From Flavobacteriaceae bacterium (GTDB lineage: Bacteria; Bacteroidota; Bacteroidia; Flavobacteriales; Flavobacteriaceae): 42,251 bases of DNA. Each line of letters starts with the position of its first letter. The first letter of the stretch is position 1. This document shows positions 1-7,761 of the stretch, piece after piece. Below the pieces are notes generated by a model. The model made no database searches. It was given only the letters and a program-made list of their open reading frames with translations, and was not told where the DNA came from. A program made the translations under genes and the position numbers. The stretch covers positions 1 to 42,251 of the forward strand of contig JAGXIE010000088.1 in assembly GCA_024635765.1 (NCBI GenBank). Direction: 5' to 3'.

Positions 1-35
1 GTGGAGAAGTAAAACAAGTAATAGAATAATAACAA

Positions 36-425
36 TTAAACTTTAAACAGTGAAGAGAGTAATTTTAAGTTTAGCAATTGAAAGGAAGCTTCTAATCTTG
101 TAGTCATACTCTCAATCCATTCAAACTGTGGTAGACCTTTAAAGCGATTTAATGTGATTAAAGTTTCTTTTAACTCTTGCGCTTCAGATTCTGTTAAGGG
201 TTGGTTATTAATGGTAAAATTAATATCTGAATAGAAGTAATATACTTTTCTGCCAATTTTACTTTTCTCAATAGGAGCTGCATAGCCATCTTCACTTTGC
301 ATGAAGGCAATATCATCATAAATTTGCCTTTTTTGTACACCTTCTACATTTCCAGTAAAATTATTGATAGCTTGTTGGCAGGCATCAATAAGATCATCGA
401 TAAAATCCTGCAATCCAAAAGTCAC
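36..425 (-). pseudogene. WYL-type transcriptional regulator, internal fragment
   Basis: The 129-residue open frame matches the N-terminal and linker part of Bacteroidota WYL-domain regulators: a winged-helix-like segment (KRQIYDDIAFMQSEDGY), the VYYFYSDINFTINNQPL stretch and the RFKGLPQFEWIE segment that precedes the WYL domain. Family members are usually about 320-345 residues and start some 25-30 residues earlier, so both the N-terminus and the whole ligand-binding WYL half are missing. The only available start is GTG. It lies tail-in against a fragment of an unrelated gene on the other strand near 430, which suggests a deletion or recombination junction. I infer it is non-functional. The family assignment rests on recalled motifs, not on a search. 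Confidence 0.6.
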
Positions 426-435
426 ATCATTACCA

Positions 436-914
436 CCACCAGACGTAAAACAGATTATTCATTGGATATAGGCTCTAACGGTAAGTCCAAAGTGGTGAAG
501 CACGGTACCAAAGAAATCACTTCTGAAGGGTTTGAATACGAGCTATCGGTAAATTTTGAAATCACCAACGAAAACCATTTATGCAAGGTCAGTAAGGACC
601 GTACTAATTTGTTCAATGGAAAGCCTGAATTCGTTATCAACAGTGAGGTGGGCAAAAAACTAAAGTCCTGGTGCAATCAAGGGGTCTCAATAGATACCAT
701 AAAGCGAGAGATTGAATCCACCACAACATTAGAGGGCTTGAGGCATTTGTATCAAAAATACGGTGCTTTAAATGAGCAAATCAAGCCACTCATCATCGAT
801 AGGAAGTCTGAAATCGAAAACAATACCCAAATTATAGACAACAAAAACATTATACAAACTAAAACTATTCAAAACAATGGAATTGACTGCAATGACACAA
901 CAATTGGTAAGTAA
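436..914 (+). pseudogene. Phage/ICE-type P-loop ATPase, C-terminal fragment
   Basis: From about 436 the frame reads RRKTDYSLD, then KSKVVKHGTKEIT, EGFEYELSVNFEI, SKDRTNLFNGKPEFVI and GKKLKSWCN. This is the C-terminal part of the AAA_24-like nucleotide-binding proteins found in Bacteroidota phages and integrative elements, where they probably act in recombination. The Walker A and B half, normally upstream, is absent. The frame runs leftward into antisense of the WYL fragment, so the only upstream ATG (297) is an artefact of the junction. The tail overlaps the start of the DUF3871 gene by 38 nt, the usual layout in these elements. I call it a truncated remnant. Confidence 0.6.
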
Positions 915-1869
915 CCACGAGATAGAATCCTCCATCTCAAATAACAACAATTTTATTGAGGCAAATACACAACAGGTAAGTCTTTCACATCTTAAAAAAG
1001 AGTGCCTGATTCCTGTTTTTGCCAAAGATAACGAGAACACTATACCGCATTTTGAATTTATAGATGCGGTAAGGTCTGAAGCACAAAAGCTATTTCCGGA
1101 AGGAACTGTTATGATGCCCAATATAAGGACATCACACATGATTAAGGGACGCATTCCCTCTGCGATAGGCAAACCCGCGAAGGAACTGTTAGAGCACGAA
1201 AAAACCTTGTACTACGAGCGTATGGCCTTTATGGTAGAAATACCACATATCCATACCCATATCAATAACCAGAAGCTAAACCTGACAGTTGGAGGTGTAC
1301 GCTCCTATTCTGAACAAAATCTATTTTCCAAGAAAAGCATCGAGAAATTTAAAATCTTTATCGGTTTTAAAAATATGGTTTGCTGTAATTTGTGCATTGC
1401 CACAGATGGATTAAAGGATGATTTAAGGGTAAGTAGTATCGACGAGCTAAAATCCAAGAGCAGAGAACTGTTTTTAAGCTACAATCAAGATGCACAAATA
1501 GATACTTTGAGACAAATGCAGGACTACTGTATTAACCAGGAACAGTTTGCTCATTTGGTAGGGAAAATGAAGTTGTACCATCATTTGGATAAAACCCAGA
1601 AGCAAAGACTATTTGAGTTGAACACTACAGATTCTCAAATCAACACCATTATCAAAAATTATGTGGATGATGATAATTTCGGTGCTGATTCCAATGGGTA
1701 CATCACTCTATGGAATTTGTACAATCTATTTACAGACAGCTCTAAAAGCATTTACATAGACAACTTTTTGAGTAGGAATTGCAACACCTACGAGTTTGTC
1801 AATCATCTTGGTAAGTCTCTTAAAAACCACGAGGACAATTATTTCCTTCATAAAAATGAAATAGTGTAG
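877..1869 (+). CDS. DUF3871 family protein
   Basis: This is a 330-residue protein of the DUF3871 family, typical of Bacteroidota mobile elements and prophage-like regions. Recognisable stretches are FIEANTQQVSLSHLKKE near residue 30, then IPVFAKDNE, SHMIKGRIPSAIGKPA, LLEHEKTLYYERMAF and LTVGGVRSYSEQNLFS, and near residue 170 FKIFIGFKNMVCCNLC with three clustered cysteines. The length is full for the family. The start at 877 (MELTAM) overlaps the preceding ATPase fragment; an alternative ATG lies five codons downstream. The biochemical role is unknown. Association with a recombination ATPase suggests a DNA-metabolism role for the element, which is inference. Confidence 0.85.
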   Translation: MELTAMTQQLVSNHEIESSISNNNNFIEANTQQVSLSHLKKECLIPVFAKDNENTIPHFEFIDAVRSEAQKLFPEGTVMMPNIRTSHMIKGRIPSAIGKPAKELLEHEKTLYYERMAFMVEIPHIHTHINNQKLNLTVGGVRSYSEQNLFSKKSIEKFKIFIGFKNMVCCNLCIATDGLKDDLRVSSIDELKSKSRELFLSYNQDAQIDTLRQMQDYCINQEQFAHLVGKMKLYHHLDKTQKQRLFELNTTDSQINTIIKNYVDDDNFGADSNGYITLWNLYNLFTDSSKSIYIDNFLSRNCNTYEFVNHLGKSLKNHEDNYFLHKNEIV

Positions 1870-1897
1870 TGTTTCTCAATCAAATTATTTTATAAAC

Positions 1898-2149
1898 ATG
1901 AGCAATAAAGAATTGATTGAGCTTTTGAAACATTGCTCACCTCACATCATTTACATTGTTAATGGTCAAAACAGAATTATCAAGTTACACACCCCTTTTA
2001 AGTTGAAGGTGTTACAGGACATAGGTAGTTTGCATAAAAATCAAATAGTATCCTGTACAGAACTGAAAATCACAAACCAAAGTAGGATTGTATTTCTTAT
2101 TGATGGTAAAAACTATCATACATATTATTTTGACATTTTAACCAAATAA
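1898..2149 (+). CDS. Small conserved-looking protein downstream of DUF3871
   Basis: This is an 83-residue protein I do not recognise. It starts 28 nt after the DUF3871 stop and is probably co-transcribed with it. The sequence has no signal peptide or membrane segment. It opens with an amphipathic helix (ELIELLKHC) and ends with alternating beta-like segments (RIVFLIDGKNYHTYYFDIL), suggesting a small alpha/beta fold. Base composition and codon use look like those of the DUF3871 gene. It probably belongs to the same mobile module. Confidence 0.55.
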   Translation: MSNKELIELLKHCSPHIIYIVNGQNRIIKLHTPFKLKVLQDIGSLHKNQIVSCTELKITNQSRIVFLIDGKNYHTYYFDILTK

Positions 2150-2700
2150 ATGAAGGGGAGCATTACGCTGTATTTTTTGATTCTATAGAAATAGAATATT
2201 TTTTGAGACGGTTTTGGCTCTATAAAAATAAAACCACTGAAAAAATTCACTCTAGAGACCGCTTGAATATTAAGGCCTAACCGTTTAATCAAAATAATTA
2301 TAATCAATAACTATAATTGTTATGAATTGTAACCAAAACGGGTTAGGCTTTATATTTAAACAGCAATTTTTAGTTTCTTTAGATTACTAATTTTCTTATA
2401 AAAAGATAAATAATTTTATTTACTCTGTTTGATATAGAATCCTGATAAGGTAATTCTAGATAGTAATTTTTTGGGCGATAAGAATTGTAAAAAAAGACCT
2501 GAAAAGGAATTTTAAACAGATTCATCGGGAGGCGCAGTCGTTATTTGGTCAATAGCCTTAAATTGCCTTTATATGTTATTAAAAAATCATTTAGCTAAGT
2601 TAAAAACGAATTTACCACCCTAACTCTAACGCTTTTGTGCTCCCCAATATATTGTGATTCATTGTATAATTGTTGAATTAACTAAATAAAACTTTATATT
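2150..2700. other. Gene-poor stretch before the galactan locus
   Basis: This stretch is about 550 nt and very A+T-rich, with no convincing gene on either strand; the short frames present lack a family resemblance and a ribosome binding site. It contains the imperfect inverted repeat at 2275-2348, listed separately. The final 60 nt must hold the promoter and leader of the T9SS-secreted protein, but I see no clear TAnnTTTG box there. Confidence 0.5.
2275..2348. repeat. 74-nt imperfect inverted repeat with attC-like outer arms
   Basis: The left arm GCCTAACCGTTT (2275-2286) pairs with the right arm AAAACGGGTTAGGC (2335-2348), leaving one extra base bulged. The interior is A+T-rich and holds a second small hairpin, AATTATA / TATAATT. 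The outer seven bases fit the integron attC consensus RYYYAAC and GTTRRRY. The unpaired spacer normally found between R and L boxes of attC is not obvious, and no integron integrase is visible, so it may simply be a fold-back structure of a mobile element. There is no T-tract to make it a terminator. Confidence 0.4.
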
Positions 2701-3348
2701 ATGAAAACAAAACTACTATTATTAGTCGCATTTATTAGCTTTTCACAAGTGTTTACTGCGCAGTCAATTACTTTTACGTCAACACTAACGGAGGCTCAAA
2801 TTGGAACTACTATCACTGTGAATTATGAATATACGATTCCTGCTGACGGCAATATTTATTGTGCAATCAATTTATACAATGATTGGACATGGGCTTCAAT
2901 GGTTGCTGATGGTTCTTTAAGCCCAGCTCCGGCAGGCACTAATGTAGCGGGGTCATTTGATTTTACTATCCCGCCTGGGACAACACAAACTGAAGATTTG
3001 ACTAGTCCTTATAATTATAAACTAGTGATTGAATTAAGTGATGCTGGATGGAATTGGCAAGCTGGTGATTATCCTTCTACACAAATAAATTTAACAAATT
3101 CATCATTAGGGACTGAAGATTTTAATCAAATGAATAACGTTAATATATTTTATTCCAAGGATAAAATTCATATAAAAGGTCTTAATACCTCAGATAAATA
3201 TGAACTAAAAATCTTTGACTTGTTGGGTCAAGAAGTGAAAAGCATAACTAAAGACAATAATACTGTAAATCTGGCTTCTGCAATTTACATTGCCAAGCTA
3301 AAAGTTGATGGAAAAGGAGTAAAGACTAGCAAAATTTTAATAAACTAA
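2701..3348 (+). CDS. Stand-alone T9SS-secreted protein with type A sorting domain
   Basis: This is a 215-residue exported protein. Residues 1-20 form a Sec signal peptide (MKTKLLLLVAFISFSQVFTA, cut before QS). Residues 21-135 form one beta-rich module with several Trp and Tyr residues, including NLYNDWTWASMV, DFTIPPGT and ELSDAGWNWQAGDYP. Residues about 145-215 are a type A T9SS C-terminal sorting domain (KIFDLLGQEVKS, ending KTSKILIN). It should therefore cross the outer membrane by the type IX system and be anchored or released. No catalytic motif is visible. The middle module resembles accessory modules on flavobacterial secreted polysaccharidases, so a glycan-binding role is plausible but unproven. 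It sits just upstream of the HTCS gene and has its own terminator. Confidence 0.75.
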   Translation: MKTKLLLLVAFISFSQVFTAQSITFTSTLTEAQIGTTITVNYEYTIPADGNIYCAINLYNDWTWASMVADGSLSPAPAGTNVAGSFDFTIPPGTTQTEDLTSPYNYKLVIELSDAGWNWQAGDYPSTQINLTNSSLGTEDFNQMNNVNIFYSKDKIHIKGLNTSDKYELKIFDLLGQEVKSITKDNNTVNLASAIYIAKLKVDGKGVKTSKILIN

Positions 3349-3394
3349 ATTAAAAGTTTTTCTTATTATTCGTTTTGAATTAGGATTAATAGTG

Positions 3395-3430
3395 AAAAAA
3401 TCGAAGGAAACTTTACCTTCGATTTTTTAT
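3395..3430 (+). terminator. Rho-independent terminator after the T9SS cargo gene
   Basis: Seven perfectly paired bases TCGAAGG / CCTTCGA, extended by the flanking A6 and T6 tracts, enclose a short loop. The T-tract is followed by more A/T. It lies 47 nt after the stop codon and separates the small secreted-protein gene from the HTCS gene. The A-tract on the left means it could also work from the other strand. Confidence 0.85.
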
Positions 3431-3508
3431 TTTATAACATATGATTTTTGTTTTTGTTAACTTTAATGAATTCGAAAATTAATTCTGTTTAATAGTAACT
3501 TCTTATAT

Positions 3509-6500
3509 ATGAAGATTCGATATAAAAAAGGAAAATTGCTATTTCTTTTATGTGGGTTTTATCTATTGGCAATTAATTGTTTTGGTCAGTCACAAGTAAT
3601 TTTTAATAAGCTAAATCAATCTAATGGACTTTCAAGTAATAGGGTTACGGGTATAATTAAAGAAAACAATGGATTTGCTTGGATAGGAACAGAGAATGGA
3701 TTGAACAGGTTTGATGGTAAGCAATTCAAGATTTATAATAGTCAAAATAGTTCAATTAGTTCTAATAATATCAGTGATGTACTGTTGGATAGCAAAGGAA
3801 GAATTTGGGTTGCCACTTTAGGTGGCGGTTTGAATTTATATGATAATTTAAGTGATGATTTTGTAGTTTTTAAAAATGATTCCAAAGATTTAACCTCACT
3901 TCCTTCAAATCAATTATATAAACTTTTTGAAGATTCAAATGGGAATTTATGGATTGGATCTGAAAATGGATTATGCCTCTTTGTAGAAGCATCAAATTTA
4001 TTTATCACCTACCATCAACAAAATAACGATGATTCTATTAGTCAAAATATAGTAACGAGTATTTACGAAGATACTCAAGGTGATTTGTGGATAGGTACAT
4101 TTGGTGGCGGATTGAGTAGATTTTCAATGGCCACAAAAATGTTTAAACATATAGAAGCTGACACTTCAGTTTTTAACGATTTTGTCCATACGATTTCTCA
4201 ACTTAACGAAGATGTATTATTGGTAGGTACTAGTGGTAGTGGTTTACTAAAGTTTGATTTAAAGACACATAAATTTGAGAATTTTTTTATAGATTCAAAT
4301 AAATTAAGTAAAGAATTAACTATAGTGCGCTCACTATATATTGATAAAAAAAATGATTTATGGATAGGGACAGATGGAAATGGTATAATAAAAATTGAAA
4401 AACCTAACAGTAAAAACCCTGAAATATACAATTTCACTCATAAGCCCCAATTAGATTCTTCCTTATCAGGAAATGCTGTTTATGTTATCACGGAAGATGA
4501 ACAAGCTAATATATGGATTGGTACAGCATGGAATGGTATTAATATATTGCCACAAAAAAATAATTTTGAATTGATGCCAAGTGATATTCTAGGGTTAAAT
4601 CCAATCCCGGTATTATCTATCTATAAAAATAAAGAAAACTTGTATTTAGGTCTTGATGGCAAAGGCTTGACGGTATTTAATACTGAAACTAATGTAGTTA
4701 AACAATTTAATAAGGATTTTAGAAACTCTATTGGAGGAGATTATATTCAATGTATTTATGAGAGTAAAAACAAAATACTATGGATAGGAACTTATGCGAA
4801 CGGTATTATTAAATTTAATCCAAAAACAAAGTCATCTATACAATACAAACATGAAACTGATAATCCCAAATCATTAAGCTTTAATGACGTAAGAAGTATT
4901 ATTGAAGATGATAAATACAATTTATGGATAGCCTCATGGGGCGGAGGTCTTAACTATTTCGATACAGGTAATAATGAATTTACTGCTTTTCGAGAAAATA
5001 AAAATGACACTACATCAATAAGTAGCGATAATATAGTTTCAATGATTAAAGATGGTAGCACTCTATGGTTAGGCACCTATGGAGGAGGAATTAATCTTTT
5101 TAATACCAAATCTAAAAAAGCTACGCGTTTAAAAAATCTTAATAAAAACCATAATTCAATTGATAGTAATAATATTTTAAGTTTACTTAAAGATTCAAAA
5201 GGAAACATTTGGATTGGAGATTCTGAAGGAGGAATCAATCGTTTTGATTTTGATACAAAGATGTTTAACCGTTTTGAAACAAATGATGAGTTAAACAATC
5301 AATCTGAAGTAGCTCTTATAGAGGACGACGATGGAAATATTTGGTTTAGTACAGAAAAGGGTGTTGGTAAATATGATTATGATATCAATGATTTCATAAG
5401 TTTTCCAAATTTTGCAGGATCATATCGTATTAATTCCGTATTTAAGGATGAGGATGGGATATTGTATTTTGGGCGTTCTGATGGGGTGCTACAGTTTAAC
5501 CCAAAAAATATTTTGTATGAGAACATACAACCACAGGTTAAAATAACAAACTTTAAACTGTTTAATAAAGATTTGCCAATAGGTAAAAACGAAATTTTAA
5601 CTAAAAACATTACTTTAACAAATCATATATCTTTAAAGCATGATTCAAACGTAATAACCTTTGAATTTGCAGCATTACTATTTCCGTCTTCTGATAGATG
5701 TGAGTATGCCATTCAAATGGAGGGCTTTGATAAAGATTGGAGAAATATTGGAACAGATCGCACAGTAACCTACACAAATCTTCCCCCAGGTAATTATAAC
5801 TTTAAAGTAAAAAGCAAAGAATCTGGTAGTAATTGGGGAGATAATTTTACATCAATAAATATTTATATCCAGAAGCCTTTTTGGTTAGAATGGTGGGCAA
5901 TTGCGATATACATTTTATTCACATTATTTATTTTATATCTTTTTAGAAAGTATACAGTGGCATGGGAACAGTTAAAAACGAATTTAAAATTAGAAAAGCT
6001 GACACATGAAAAGGATATAGAGTTATACAACTTTAAGCAACAATTTTTTACAAATATATCTCATGACATTAGAACACCAGTAACTTTGATTTTAGGCTCA
6101 ATAAACAGGTTATTACGTGGAAAAGATGAGGTAAATGATGAACTATCCAACTCAATAGAAACCATCAAAAAGAATGGCAATAAATTAGTTAATTTAGTTA
6201 ACGAATTACTAGATCATAGGAAGCTTGAATTTGATAAAATCAGGTTAAATGTAGTCAATGAAAACTTAGTTGAATTTTGTGAAGAAATCTATTTGTCTTT
6301 TAAAGAAATGGCATTAGAAAAAGGGATTGAATTCAACTTTAAAACAAACACTAATGAATTATTAGTTTGGTTTGATAAAAATCAGCTAGAAAAAGTAATA
6401 TATAACTTATTGTCAAATTCTTTTAAATTCACTAAAACATCTGGGGCTGTTGAATTTTTTGTTTTTGAGAAAGAAGATATTGTAGAAATTCGGATTAAAG

Positions 6501-7585
6501 ACAAGGGTATAGGTATAGCAAAAAGTCAACTTGATAAAATTTTTAATCGTTTTTACCAAACAAAAGAGAATACTGATACTAATGGATTTGGGCTTGGTCT
6601 ATCAATTTCAAAAGAGATCATTGATTTACACCACGGCGAAATAGTGGTTGATAGCATAAAGGATAAAGGGACAGAATTTGTTATTAAATTAAAAAAGGGT
6701 GAAAGCCATTTTACTCAAGAACAGATTAATGGAAATAAAACCAATAATGAATTATTAGCCAATTATTTTATAGAAAATCCAGAGAATCAAAAAAATAATG
6801 AATTAATTATTAAAAATGCTAGCAACAGAAACCCAACCCTTCTAATTGTTGAGGATAATAAGGATATCCGAGATTATATTGTCGGAATTTTGTCAAATGA
6901 ATATAATATTATTGAAGCTTCTAATGGGGAGGAAGCATTACAATTAGTTTTTGACAATCCTTTAGATCTAATTATAAGTGATGTCATGATGCCTATAATG
7001 GATGGAATAACCTTAACAAAAGAATTAAAAGCAAACGTAAGAACAAGCCATATACCTATTTTATTATTAACTGCACGTGCCTCATTTACTCACAAAATTG
7101 AAGGTTTTGAAATTGGTGCAGATGATTATATAACAAAACCATTTAATGAATTATTATTAAGAAGTAGAATTAAAAATATTTTAAAAAACAGGAACTTATT
7201 ACATGAAAAATTTTGGATGAAAGAACTTTTACCAATAAGTGAATTTAACCTTAATAAGTCTGACGAAAGGTTCTTGTCGAAACTAATGAATATTTTAGAA
7301 GAAAATCTAAACTCGACTGACCTTAATGTGAATTTTGTATGTAATGAATTAGGAATGAGTCATTCGGTGGTCTATAAAAAAATTAAAAGCTTAACCAATA
7401 TGAGTTATGTGGAATTTGTTCGTGACTTCAAACTAAAAACAGCAAAAAAGCTTATTGAAGAACAGGATTTTTCAGTTTTAGATGCCTCTTACCATGTTGG
7501 CTATTCTGATAGAAAATATTTTAGTAGATTATTTAAGAATCATTTTGGTAAAGTTCCTTCAGATTATCTAAATAAAAACAAGTAA
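3509..7585 (+). CDS. Hybrid two-component system regulator (HTCS) of the galactan PUL
   Basis: This 1358-residue one-protein signalling system has the usual HTCS length. In order it shows: a signal peptide (1-26); about fourteen propeller repeats with motifs such as NLWIGSENGL and LWLGTYGGGI (about 35-690); a Y_Y_Y domain (about 726-789); one membrane helix (about 793-813); HisKA with phospho-acceptor His852 in SHDIRTP; an HATPase domain (about 950-1062, with DKGIGIA and GFGLGLSISK); a receiver domain with phospho-acceptor Asp1158 in ISDVMMP; and an AraC-type DNA-binding domain (about 1270-1358). In known systems the periplasmic sensor binds an oligosaccharide cleaved from the target glycan and the AraC domain activates the linked susCD operon. 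All catalytic residues are present. The adjacent GH53 and GH2 enzymes suggest galactan oligosaccharides as the ligand, by analogy with the Bacteroides thetaiotaomicron galactan locus. Confidence 0.95.
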   Translation: MKIRYKKGKLLFLLCGFYLLAINCFGQSQVIFNKLNQSNGLSSNRVTGIIKENNGFAWIGTENGLNRFDGKQFKIYNSQNSSISSNNISDVLLDSKGRIWVATLGGGLNLYDNLSDDFVVFKNDSKDLTSLPSNQLYKLFEDSNGNLWIGSENGLCLFVEASNLFITYHQQNNDDSISQNIVTSIYEDTQGDLWIGTFGGGLSRFSMATKMFKHIEADTSVFNDFVHTISQLNEDVLLVGTSGSGLLKFDLKTHKFENFFIDSNKLSKELTIVRSLYIDKKNDLWIGTDGNGIIKIEKPNSKNPEIYNFTHKPQLDSSLSGNAVYVITEDEQANIWIGTAWNGINILPQKNNFELMPSDILGLNPIPVLSIYKNKENLYLGLDGKGLTVFNTETNVVKQFNKDFRNSIGGDYIQCIYESKNKILWIGTYANGIIKFNPKTKSSIQYKHETDNPKSLSFNDVRSIIEDDKYNLWIASWGGGLNYFDTGNNEFTAFRENKNDTTSISSDNIVSMIKDGSTLWLGTYGGGINLFNTKSKKATRLKNLNKNHNSIDSNNILSLLKDSKGNIWIGDSEGGINRFDFDTKMFNRFETNDELNNQSEVALIEDDDGNIWFSTEKGVGKYDYDINDFISFPNFAGSYRINSVFKDEDGILYFGRSDGVLQFNPKNILYENIQPQVKITNFKLFNKDLPIGKNEILTKNITLTNHISLKHDSNVITFEFAALLFPSSDRCEYAIQMEGFDKDWRNIGTDRTVTYTNLPPGNYNFKVKSKESGSNWGDNFTSINIYIQKPFWLEWWAIAIYILFTLFILYLFRKYTVAWEQLKTNLKLEKLTHEKDIELYNFKQQFFTNISHDIRTPVTLILGSINRLLRGKDEVNDELSNSIETIKKNGNKLVNLVNELLDHRKLEFDKIRLNVVNENLVEFCEEIYLSFKEMALEKGIEFNFKTNTNELLVWFDKNQLEKVIYNLLSNSFKFTKTSGAVEFFVFEKEDIVEIRIKDKGIGIAKSQLDKIFNRFYQTKENTDTNGFGLGLSISKEIIDLHHGEIVVDSIKDKGTEFVIKLKKGESHFTQEQINGNKTNNELLANYFIENPENQKNNELIIKNASNRNPTLLIVEDNKDIRDYIVGILSNEYNIIEASNGEEALQLVFDNPLDLIISDVMMPIMDGITLTKELKANVRTSHIPILLLTARASFTHKIEGFEIGADDYITKPFNELLLRSRIKNILKNRNLLHEKFWMKELLPISEFNLNKSDERFLSKLMNILEENLNSTDLNVNFVCNELGMSHSVVYKKIKSLTNMSYVEFVRDFKLKTAKKLIEEQDFSVLDASYHVGYSDRKYFSRLFKNHFGKVPSDYLNKNK

Positions 7586-7761
7586 TTTTTTTAAACCTGG
7601 GGTTTTAATCTAGAAATGAAAACGCACCCCTTTATTAAAAGAATTATTCTACCTAAAGTTTTCTACATTAATCTTTAATTGCAATGTATTATGCTCTGCC
7701 AACGAGCACAAAACAAATCATTGTTAAGATTGATTTTAAACTATACTAAAACTGAACTAAT

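Noticed and set aside
297-435. Open frame giving an N-terminal extension to the ATPase fragment
   Set aside because: It is antisense to the WYL fragment and does not resemble the ATPase family; it exists only because the junction happens to be in frame.
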